A program made the translations under genes and the position numbers. The notes below the pieces were generated by a model. That model saw nothing but the letters and a program-made list of their open reading frames with translations. It had not been told where the DNA came from and made no database searches. A stretch of DNA of 64,000 bases from Acanthosoma haemorrhoidale (taxonomy: Eukaryota; Arthropoda; Insecta; Hemiptera; Acanthosomatidae): assembly GCA_930367205.1 (NCBI GenBank), contig OV884015.1, forward strand, positions 32,727,288 to 32,791,287, read 5' to 3'. Numbering within the stretch: the stretch's first letter is position 1; each line of letters opens with the position of its first letter. Shown piece after piece: positions 35,092-45,935 of the stretch.

Positions 35092-38000
35092 AGATTTTTT
35101 TTTTCCTTCTTAGCTCTCAAACTTATAAAAATAGGATGTGGGAAAAATAAAGGAAAATTATTTTGGGCTAATGAGTGGCTTTCACTAAGGGAAGTCCCCC
35201 ATTTGAAGGATGTATGAGAAGGATATAGGGTGTGGAATGCCTAAAGGAGCCGGGTGGAATCAGGAAGGTAGTGAGAGTCTACCGGTAGGTAGATTATTGT
35301 TTCACTGCAATTATACGTTTATAAGTTTTTTTAATTCTATGGTAATGGAATATTGAGATATTTAATATTGTTTGGTATATTTTATTCGTTCTCGATATAT
35401 AATCAGCTAATTTAGGCACATATTTCGTTTTTTTCAAAGATCAAATTAAGCTCAGCAGCTAAGGTATTGTAGAAGTGTTAAAGAAGGTTAGTCGTATATG
35501 ATTTTGTATATTGATATTTTAAGACGGAATGATAGTTAACCTGAATATAAAATCATTTTCACACCCGTAATGAAACTCTTCATTGTATGGTGCCATCAAA
35601 CTTGAGCGATTTTTTTAGACCATATGTTTAAAATTTCAGTATCTCCCATGTGGTTTTAGTCGGTATCTCATGCCATTCCATAAAAGTCAATGCATGCAGA
35701 ATACATAATATATGAGCGGAAGTCACCTGGGTCCGATCGATCACAAAGGCAGCATATATTTATGAGCTAGTGCTCTTAACGACACTTCGGAAGCTGAATC
35801 GTCGCTTTTATAAGTTTTTCCACCTGTCTTTGGCCCTCCAACGATTCAGACGGCAGTGGATCGATAGCAATTGTCGACTATAGACCGATACGTGCTATCG
35901 ACAGACTAGGCTTATTTCCTTCAACTGAGAGGTGTGAACAGAAATAGACCGATAGCAGCCAGGCTTTAGTTTTTGGCAAACTAAACTACTGCCTTTTATA
36001 GGGAATCACGCTGGAAACACTCCTAGTGTCAAATTTCAATAAAACACAACCGGTCTGCCGTAGTTGTCACTACCGTCGGAGAGTGACACTAGGTCAGTCC
36101 ACTAGGTTATTATTGTGTATACAAAATAGCCTTGTTGAACTGGTAGTACAAAGCTCCCAGCTAGTGGCGCTACTACCATCTCATCGCACATCTGACCGAG
36201 TATGGACTCGGAGGCATATTCGGATCAGGCGATGTGGGAGTGACTTTCTACTACATGTTCGCCCAACATTTGCATTCCGAGGTCTCTACTAGCCATGGTT
36301 GGACTCCAAATTGTCGTCGTAATTCGGCTTCTTCTTCCGTTTTTCCAACATTATTCACTACTTCTTTATTCGAGTAGCAAAGCTGCTCATTCATTCCGAG
36401 GCAAGAGCAAACCCCGGGTAACAGCTAGGCTGAAATAAGGAAATAACAATTAATATTTTTTAACAGTTCAACTATGAATTACTCAGTTAAACTACTGCGC
36501 ATATAGGTTGGTATTTTGAACCATGAAAATATTTCATTGACGCTAGTCGAAGGTCTTTACTGTTGGCTGTTCAGACATCACTTCTTAGTGTAAGTTTGTG
36601 TGTTGAGGTTACATCTGTGAACTTTTCATAAACTGGCTGAAAATCACAACTTTAAATTTTAAATAGCTTATGTACAGTGACTTGAGAAATTTTACAAATT
36701 AGACAACAGTTAGATTTATCACTTCGATATATAAATAATTTTTGAACTCGGCCATCATGATTGGAACAATCGCTGATACTGACAGGAATATCGAACAAAA
36801 TTAAAAATTGATACATTAATTTCTAGAAGGAAGAAGTTGAACAAATTAGCTATAGCCAACTTTAACTTACTTTTGATTAAAACCGTCTACGTAGAAAGCT
36901 TACAAGTTAGCCTTCATATTATTAAAGTAGCTCTTATCTTTTTAACGGCTTACTCATTTCATATCTCTTAACAGCCAGCAACAATTTCCCTCCTTTTAAC
37001 CTGCGATTTTTAATCATTTAATTAAAATTTTTGACTTATTTAATTAAAAAGTTATTTAGTAAGAGTAATGATTTTGGTTGCTGGAGTCGCCAAACGATTA
37101 GGATGGTAAATTAATATTTTTTTTTTGTTTTATGTTACATGGGTTCAATACATTTAGCCTTCAGACAGCAGAGTGGCTTTAAACTAAAATTACAACTAAA
37201 ATACTGTATAAAAGACTAATAAAAATGAAGTGAATGTCTTTATGTACGATATTTTTAGTGGCATTATGTTCAACACGATTTACTAATCTATTGTTAATAA
37301 TTTTCAAGAAACCTTTCCTTTCTTTTACTGACTTATACATACACATATTAATAAAGTCAGTGGTATCATGTAGTCAGGAGATGGTAATACGCTTAGGTGA
37401 ATTTCTTATTATTTTTACAAAATTTATCTGTATTTTCTCCCTTTTAAGGATGTTGCTAGTACAGGATGGCAATGCATCTGTTAACACAGGTCTGACATCT
37501 ATTTTATAAATTATTGCTTTATATTTTGGTGGTAATTTGTAAAGGAATCGGTAAAGACAGTGGAGACAAATTGGTTGATATAGATGTTGAATAAATGTGT
37601 TAAGCCAGCAGACCCTAATGAGTTTGTTAGAGCTTGGATTTTTCAGATTACTAATCGTAATGAAAGATGTTTCTACATTATATCGAGAATCGAATATAAT
37701 TTAAGGATATGCTTTGAGTGAATTTTTCTTCCTTGCTTACTCCTGTTAAAGGCATGAAAAGTTTTATTTAATAATCACAGGAATTCTTCAGTATACAATA
37801 TAACAGTAATGAAGCACTGTTTCTTTGAGAGATCGTGTTTTAAATCGTTATATTATAATAATTAATAAATAATTTACGATTACTTCTTTCTGAAGGAATC
37901 TTTGTTTTTATCTTTCCATATCTTTGGAACGACATCGAGTGGAATCTTGACATTGTCAAGTATTTTAGTAAAAATCATGTTCAGCAAAACAGGTAAGTAG

Positions 38001-38340
38001 CAAACACATTCAAGAATTTTTTTTTTTTAATTTTTATAGGATTTACAATGATAACTTAGGAAATCCCTAATCTGTTAAACGTCCGTGTGTCTCAACAGAG
38101 AGACAGACAGAGAAATTTTCGAAAAACAAAAAAAGAGATGCTATTTAACTATGTCTTGACCCACAACAAATTTGGAGGATATGAGTACAACTAATTGTAA
38201 CAATATGTTGTGAACTATCATAAATAAACCTTATTCTATCGATCTGGGAACTTTATAATTAACGGTAGAAAATGCACACCTGTAGCTTTCTGTTATAATC
38301 CATTCCAAATGGATATGCTGAATTTATTTGGTCCTTCCTG
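35092..38340. other. AT-rich region without recognised genes
   Basis: A GC-richer patch at 35830-36420 includes an 88-codon ORF (36026-36292) rich in Arg and Ser with no known motif. 35860-35960 has the near-repeats GATCGATAGCAA and GACCGATAGCAG. Confidence 0.5.
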
Positions 38341-38460
38341 AACAAAATTAATTGTAATCCACAAGGTGTGGATCGAACCCAGGTCACTACAGTACCTATA
38401 CGGAATGTTTATAACGCATTGTTCGTTCTCTCGCCAAGGCCATAATTAATTATTCCGAAT
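38341..38460 (-). mobile_element. tRNA-derived SINE remnant
   Basis: On the minus strand, TGGCCTTGGCG is a near-consensus polymerase III A-box, and GGGTTCGATCC, about 60 nt downstream, is a good B-box. The folded tRNA arms are poor, as expected for an old SINE head. No second full copy was found; 25150-25200 shares only the B-box neighbourhood (TGTAGTGrCC..GGGTTCGA). Confidence 0.4.
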
Positions 38461-40437
38461 TAATTCCGCCGTAATTTCTGCCACATTTTTACATCGGAAC
38501 GAGAACTCTATCAAGGAATAAACCAATCGTGATTAATTTAGTGCATCTAAAGGCAATCCAATCTATTCCCCCAGTTCAGTATCTCTTTTATTTTTTGGTC
38601 ACATCAAAATGGAATTGCTTTTGAAGGAATCTGTGTTTTTTTTTAGGGTTGGACTAGATTAAGCTGTATGGAGTCGATTAATGGGCTTTTCAGCTACGGT
38701 TTTCTGCTCGTAGATTATCGGTCTGGTCCATATCATGTTCACTCCACCGTATTTTGGAGGTTGGCATTATCTGTGGTTACTGGTCGTAGCTGCACACATT
38801 AGTACTGGTCCGTCATAGTGAGCCAACATGTTACGTACTGTCATCGGTTTTGGTCATGGATTCAAAAGTAATAAAATGTTTACGAGGATTGAAAAATAAC
38901 TTTATTGCGTATAAAGTTCACATGTGGCTAAAAAAAATTAGCTCTATGGGTTAATAAAGACAACTACTGATTAACTACTTTATCAGTATGTTATTTCTCT
39001 TATCAGAATTTGACTAAGTAGTAATACCTTCCAATGTAGGTATACAAGATAAATACATCAAATTTAAAGGGATTTTTCTGTAGATAGCCAAGGCAAAATT
39101 AATCAACCCTCAATCTTTAAGTTCTCGTCTTGATCTCGCTTCTTTTGAGTCTCTGACCGTCAGTCGTTCAAGTAGAGTGTACATGTCTTCCAGTTTGCAG
39201 TCATGTCTTTCAGACTATCTGTAGAGTTGGTGTGGTATTTATATTATATATGGTAATATTATTGTGTTGTTTATTTATTTTTATTTCTATGCCGATTTTT
39301 TAAATTTTATAGTAAATGTATGGACCATTTCTGACAGTGCAGTTCAGAAATTTTTAAATAGGTTTTATTTCGTGTCGTTTAAGTGAAGATTACAGCTTAG
39401 TAATTACGGATAGACGTGATATTTTTTATTTAACAGTATATTTTTTAAACTGTGAGCTCTTAGTTGGCCTTGAGCTGTTGTAACTGAGTAGATGAGTTTG
39501 ATGGAGTATAGGCTTGCGTTGATGAAAGAAAGATGCTAAGTTTTCATCAAATTTATGGCCAGACAACGTTTGGAATCAGATCGTCGGGTGAGATGGTAGG
39601 GGTCGTTGACAGTTTTTGATGAGCCTGAGACGAAGAAAGGTCGGGCAGGTAGAATTTTTCCGGTAGGGTTGCCACACCAATATTTTAGTTTTATATCAAT
39701 TGTAGTGTCTTCGTTTTTATATAAAGACATATTGTAGATCTGGAATTGTAAATGCCGATTCTGTTCATTACCCATTTTAATTACTTCAGATGAAATGTGA
39801 GATCTCCTATTTATTAGACTTCATACCTTGATAAGGTCATGTAACCCGGAAGACAGAGCTTAGAACAGGATTTTAGACTTTGGATCAATACGAAGCCTAA
39901 ACAGTAGCACAGAGAAACAGGAAACGGTATATTGGTAGATTAAATACCTGAAGGAAATGTGTAGAGAAAGAGAAATCCGTACAGGAGGGATCAAAGTGTG
40001 GGTAGAAAATGTAGCGGGCAGCTGAATGCAGACATGCCTTTGGTCTCACACAGACCTCTCAACATCACATGTTAGCCTTGGATATCTCTGTGTATTTGTA
40101 TGTGCTATCTACAATCTACCTGGCCGGAATGTAAATTGTACTTTTAGGCATTCAAAGACCAGATCTCTTTCAATTAAATATCTTTATAACTTCGGTCGAA
40201 CCTCTATGTATTGGATCAGAAAGTTACAAAAAACAATTTCGCGCTAATGTCAGCAATAGTCTGCATAGAATAAGAGGAAAAAGTAAACGAAGAAGCCAAC
40301 ACTAACTCTTCAACGTACAATTAACACTTTGAGGTTATCTAAACCTTGTTGCACCGGAACCAACCCGTCGGTGGTTTAGGCCAGGTGCACACATCCGGTT
40401 TTTAAACTGAAGTGCCTCTTAATTGCTGCTTAAAGGA
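38461..40437. other. AT-rich region without recognised genes
   Basis: Short ORFs (39536-39775, 40026-40247) have no recognised motifs. Confidence 0.55.
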
Positions 40438-41134
40438 CAGTACAACCTCCATTATCCCAGGTAATGATGGGAGAGCATTCCCGAATAATGAGAAAACACG
40501 TATAATCGAAAATCTCTTTTTATAGCTTAAATTTGGTGTAACTATATGCAAAAAGCACCAAATTTTTACTCATGCATATGTTTCCATTTTTAAAAATAAC
40601 GTATGTACATGCATATAGAAAAAAATAAAAGCATACCCGACTTAATTAAATTATGTTCTAGTATTTTTTCGTTTTATACTCTCAAATTTTATTGCTATTG
40701 CCTCTGTTCCTATACTTCTTATAACTATAATTTTTCGATTCAGAATTTATATTTCCTGTTACTTGATCTATAGTCACTTGTGAAGAGAATAAATCCACCT
40801 CACATATTTCTTCATCTATAAGCCGTTTGCTTTCACTTTCCATTCTCTGAACCATATATATGCCTACATTATTTAAATTATAAATTGTTTGTACTATCTC
40901 AGGACAACAAAACTGTGGCTTTTGCTCTTTACTCCCTCATCTTCTTTTAAAATTTCTTTCTATTCAAGTTTTTTTTAAAGCAATCTTTCTCATGCTTCGC
41001 AAAGGGTGAAAATCGCATCTTTCATCGTTCACATCAAGTCTGTCGTTTTCGAGATATTCGCGGGTACATAGAACAAAATCCTTAAAAAATTAATCTTTGA
41101 AAATACTTTTACCCACATAATCAAAGTTGCACTG
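40438..41134 (-). mobile_element. Probable pogo-like DNA transposon, internally deleted
   Basis: Ends: 40438 CAGTACAACCTCCATTATCC and, at 41115-41134, a sequence whose reverse complement is CAGTGCAACTTTGATTAT. These are imperfect terminal inverted repeats of the pattern seen in pogo/Tigger elements. TA follows the right end; GA precedes the left. Inside, the minus strand has a broken acidic frame (MESESKRLIDEEICEV, about 40840-40800), reminiscent of the acidic tail of such transposases. Length is about 700 bp, so the catalytic domain is missing. Confidence 0.5.
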
Positions 41135-42199
41135 TACACAGAATGTAAAGCAGCTTCTGCATAGTTGAGTTGAGATAGTGCAGCCAACTAGTGGTCGTTT
41201 TTTTCTAATAATAAATGCATCGTCTATTTCGTTTTAGAATATATTTTTGTAGATAAGGTAAGCAAAATACATTTTCTTCAATAGACATCCATCGTCATCC
41301 GAATGCGTACTAGCGACAATTCACGGTCACGTGTGTATAGAATTGTAACGCCCCCGCAGTGACACAGCACGTTGAAAACCGTATCTGAGCACTCGGGCGT
41401 AATCCTAAACTTAGTGAAAGAACCCCCCCAACAAAGGGATGGTGACCCTTCGATGCTAAAACAATTAATACTTGAGAAAAGGTAGAAAAATTCAGTTAGC
41501 GCTTAGAGCTAGCAGAAAGGCTTGTCCTAACGGAAGGGCCACCTAGACTTATCATAAGGTCATAAACAAGCATGTAGCTAATAACTGGCCATTACAATAA
41601 CTGGACTGTAGGAGTAAGATCCTGTTCTTATGACTCGAGGATTGTCGGACCTGGTCCTGAGGTGGCCTGTCTTTTATCACGCCGCAGGAACACAAAGATC
41701 TGTCTGGCTCGAGGAGGTGCGGCGCGGCCTTCACTTTCCCGTGGAATGTAGGTAAATAAAATGCTTGGACATGCATGAAAGGATTTAGGTTCCAGGCATT
41801 CAAGTGACCAGACTCGCGACTTGTTTGAGTCTGTCAACATTTGTTGCCAAGGAGTTCATAATGGATAAGAAGAATAAAATTATAATGGAGTTTTAGATTT
41901 GAACGAGGAAGAAACTATTTTGTTCAATTCACACCATCAAGTGATAAAGACGGGAACCAGGTCAGGTATATGTTGGTATTAGAATGAAATGTTCCTTGAA
42001 AGAACTTAAAAAAAAGAAATAACACATAATGGCTACTTTTACAAAGTTCTCCATTAAAATGAAAACCATTAGAACAACTGGAAAAGAACCGGACATGCTC
42101 GTACAAGCCAGAATGTTTTCATTTCAGCACCCAATACACACTAAGGAGCTTTGAAACTGATGAGTTAAGAGCTTTATCGTCTTTCCGTTTTATTAAATT
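41135..42199. other. Spacer, nothing recognised
   Basis: A GC-richer patch at 41340-41480 and short ORFs on the minus strand (41552-41803, 41628-41840) have no known motifs. Confidence 0.5.
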
Positions 42200-42760
42200 A
42201 CTTGGATTACTTAAATAAAGGTAATGGTTTGTAGGGTTTCGTTGTTTATTTTTAAAACCAAGAACCCCTAAGTTATGATAGAAAGTTGAGTTACTGAGAA
42301 ATCGCTTATAAATTTCCGTTTTCAGAAGTTGATGCGCGCAATGTTTGTATCACCGTAAGAATTCAGCTATTTAATTCGTTGTCATCGTACCGGTCAAGTA
42401 CTATTACAGCTGATTTAAAATGCTTTTCGATGGATCCCACAAAGACATCACATGGATCACTGTAAGTTAACTACAGCCCCATTTCACTGCATGAAGTAAG
42501 TATCTTCCGTCAATTATTAATTTCATGTCAAATGTCAACACGCTCAACAACCTTTTCATTGATTTTTTGTAGTATATATTTGGCTTGACAGTTTTTCTGA
42601 TTCCTGAGTTATTAAAGATTGATAATGGATATTGGCAATTTAAATTTTTTTGGTATTTCAAATAACTCGATAAGTCGTCAAATGGGGTTTTTTATTCTCC
42701 AAAAGTTTTCCAGAATTCTTCGCCCTCAAAAATGTCCATTGTAATTGGCAGTTCAGAAAT
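42200..42760 (-). pseudogene. Decayed PIN-like domain protein
   Basis: The open piece 42467-42661 reads YPLSIFNNSGIRKTVK, then LIIDGRYLLHAVKWG. Downstream on the same strand, in another frame, VIVLDRYDDNE occurs (about 42381-42410). This order (YPLSLF-RK, then IDGGYLLH, then VVFDGY) is one I recall from a PIN-like nuclease-fold protein family that is repetitive in many invertebrate genomes. Stops and frameshifts between pieces show decay. The match is from pattern memory and needs a search. Confidence 0.4.
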
Positions 42761-44595
42761 CAACTGCTACTAGATGCTGCTTGCTTTCGAATAATGTTAA
42801 TGAGCACTGGAGATGAAGTAAGGTATCATCATTTCGAAAGCGTACAAATATAGCTCTCAGGTTCCTGTCCTTTCATCTTATATGTATTCATCAACGTTTT
42901 CCGCATGGAGCACTGCTACCCACGGTTTTGTAGTGAGTTCTCTATGTTCAGTTGTGATCTGAATTTAGAATTAACGCTTCCGATGTCTGGATCTTCACTC
43001 ATTTTGTGTCTGTCATGATGTCAGCTCTTTAGGTATCCAAGGATACTTGTTCAAAATCAACATAGTAATTAATACTTGTATTTTCGTAGCAAACAATAAA
43101 AAAAACAAGTATATCACTTTTTTTTTAGGAGGGTTGAACAGTCTTGCTTTTGTTTTCATTAAATCAATCAGTGTATAACGTCACTTATATAGATTGTACC
43201 AAAACTACTTTCAATCCTTCCCCTCCTAAAAAACATCCTCTCACCAAGAACTTGGTCAAAATTTCTAAACGGAACATTTTTTGTAGGTATTTTTTGTACT
43301 TTTTTATCTGTAGCTCCCTAAATACTGGCTCAGTCACAGTCAGGTTATTGTCTCGTGCCATTTTGATGCCACATGGTTCATCGATCTTGTCAAATTTTAG
43401 AACATTTCCGATCTTTGCCGAAATTTCCAAAGGTTTTAGTAACCAAATCACAATTTTGTAAATTGTTGATACCGTACTATATAGTTCCACGTCTTTTCTA
43501 AGCATTCCACTACATGCTTCATTTATTAAGTCTAACTGAGCTTAAAAATATAAATCACACTATAATTTAATAATAATATCAAATTATAAAGTTTAAAAAT
43601 ATAAATTATGAGTCCCGTCCACCAACTGTTACTATACCGCAATTACTTTTTAGTCACAATGTATCCTCCTTATCTATATTTACTTGTGAAACGGTGTAAA
43701 ATTTTTTTTTTTTAAATGATTTGTATCCCTATTCAATAATTTTGACGGACTTACTGACGCTTTTTGAAAGCAATTAATTTTTTTTTGAACAAGAAAATTC
43801 AACAAATAGAATTATCATAAATTCTAAAGAATGTCTAATAAATACTCAATTTATCTGTATTAAAGCTGGACACGGATTTTCGATTTATGTAAGTTCAATA
43901 TATAGACATTCGACCCACATTTATCTAAGCAAAAGATTCATGTATGAATATTTTAAGGCATGTATATCATGAAATACATGTGTTACATCTTTCATGCAGC
44001 TCCGCATATTCTAAATGTTTTCTAGAGGAATTTTCTCCCATTCTTCCTATGACCACTGTTTGTATGCGAAGGAGTTTTTTTCCCCAATCTCTCAAATTAA
44101 ACTTATTGTTCGTCTGTCTTTTTATTCTCCTTGTACTATAACTCTGAAGTTTACTGAGACCTTTTGAAATGTTTTATTACCCGTTGTCTTTGTTCTTTTC
44201 TTGATCTTTAGCCATGTATCTGGTGATGCCTCTTACGTGTTCAAGTTTGTAACGTATTGGATGGAACTTATAGCAATTTTATTTTCACTTTGTTTACGGT
44301 TGTACTTCAGATCAGTCATCTTATTCATACCATTGAAAATTGCTGGAGCTTTGCGAGTTTGTGGTATTGACCATGTCCTTAATAGTAATAATAACGGTGA
44401 TTGTGCTACTTCGGCAAAGAGGTAGTACTTGAGAAATTCGCAGTTGATTACCGGATTTCTGCTTGTTAGCAAAATGAACAGAAAAAAAACAAACAGCCAA
44501 TTTTTAAACACTGCATTGCTTTTCCTGTAATAATAAAGGTTAGCACACTACATTGTTTGCCGGTTATTACAATGCTAAATACAATATATTCATTG
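42761..44595. other. Region with unassigned overlapping ORFs
   Basis: 43144-43461 (+) and 43185-43505 (-) are open on both strands for about 100 codons. The minus one (MLRKDVELYSTVST...) has balanced composition and could be an upstream piece of the PIN-like relic or another old coding fragment. 44233-44511 (-) is unassigned. Confidence 0.35.
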
Positions 44596-44600
44596 TCGGG
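44596..44600. repeat. TSD of solo LTR copy 4, left
   Basis: TCGGG, repeated exactly at 45402-45406. Confidence 0.75.
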
Positions 44601-45401
44601 TGTCGGGTGCGTCACTAGGGGAGTGCCTTATCACTCTAGCCCTGGTGACAAGTGCGGATTGTTGTAGTTAATAACATGGACCATGTTCCATGTAGGCGTT
44701 AATATCTGACTCCATTTATTGATAGGGATGTGTCCCGACAAGACACTGTGTTCAGGAAGAGGTTCAGAGGTTCATAAAGAATAAGACCAGTTTTCAGAGA
44801 TCGGGCGGGAGATTGGCAGAGTAATAGTACAAGTCGTCAGAGGTCTGCTAGAGGCTGTGAGGTGACAGCGCAGAGGTGTGGCAGAGAGAGTGTAGACCAG
44901 TGAAAGACTGAGTGGACTTACTCCCAGGGCCCCGGGGCCCTGGCGTATCGCGACCGAGTGATAGTGGCTGTCTAGATGAGGAGACTGGGAAAGAGTGTCG
45001 CTACAGGGCGAAACTCCCTGATTTAAATATTGTACTCCCTTCCTAGTGGAAGGTGGAGTCGGCTGCAGGGGGTATGTTTTATGGTATACAGGTGGCCAAT
45101 CCCCCTTAAGTTTATGACTGTTGGCCTAAAAGGGTATGTTTTATAGCTGCTAGGGACTCACCTACTTAGGTTTTATGACCGCCGGAAGGCGTCCAAAGAT
45201 CTACCGGTTCCGTTTTATGAGGGGGCAGGTGGCTTACCCTTTCAGGTTTTATTGCTGGACCTTCGACCCTCTGTTACTTGTTTTATGACTCCTGACCTCT
45301 CCATGATTTATTACCAGAAAAGCATGTTTTACATCTAATTACAACACATTAGTTGCACCAGAGTATAGGGTAATTTACATATATGGTTGGCGCTCGCTAC
45401 A
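44601..45401 (-). mobile_element. Solo LTR family, copy 4
   Basis: 801 bp. On the minus strand it begins TGTAGCGAGCGCCAAC and ends GCACCCGACA, so it has TG..CA ends. It is flanked by a perfect TCGGG duplication. It shares the head (CCCTATACTC) and the tail (CACCAGGGCTAGAGTG) with the other copies, but its middle is more diverged and pyrimidine/purine-patchy. Confidence 0.85.
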
Positions 45402-45406
45402 TCGGG
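45402..45406. repeat. TSD of solo LTR copy 4, right
   Basis: TCGGG. Confidence 0.75.
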
Positions 45407-45759
45407 AAATAAAAATGTTCAGTTGCCATTTTGACGGAGATTGTGGTTTTCTTGAAATAAAGATTGAATATATCAACGTCCCAACAAAAAGTACGTATGA
45501 ATTAAAAAAAACACGTCATGGGACATTGCCTCCTAAGGATAACTAAAAAGAAAAGATTATAATGTCTAACTCATAAAAAATAAATAATAAAAAAATAATA
45601 ATTAGTACAATTTCACTGATGTCATGAGCTCATAAATAATTGAGATTCACTACCAATTGAAACTATGGAAATAATAAAAATATAGGAATTATACAAGTGG
45701 GAAACAAATGCGGCTGAAAGGTTACCGGGATATATTAATAGGAAATAAAAACTATAAAT

Positions 45760-45935
45760 ACGAGGGATTATGAATTGTTAGTTTGAAGTAATAATTTAAA
45801 AATAGACAGAGTTGGGGAGCGACGGATATTGATGGGAATAGAGTTGCACAGGTTTGTGGGAAGGAAATGCAGGGCGGATGATCGGGATCCAAATTCGGTT
45901 GTTAGTTCGTTAAAAATACAATAATAATACACAAT
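45760..45935 (-). pseudogene. Possible LINE ORF2 C-terminal scrap
   Basis: The frame reads FGSRSSALHFLPTNLCNSI then PINIRRSPTLSIFKLLL, resembling the common LINE ending (R..FFP....LWNSLP..I...SL..FK..L), here with Trp replaced by Cys. It is short and isolated. Confidence 0.4.
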
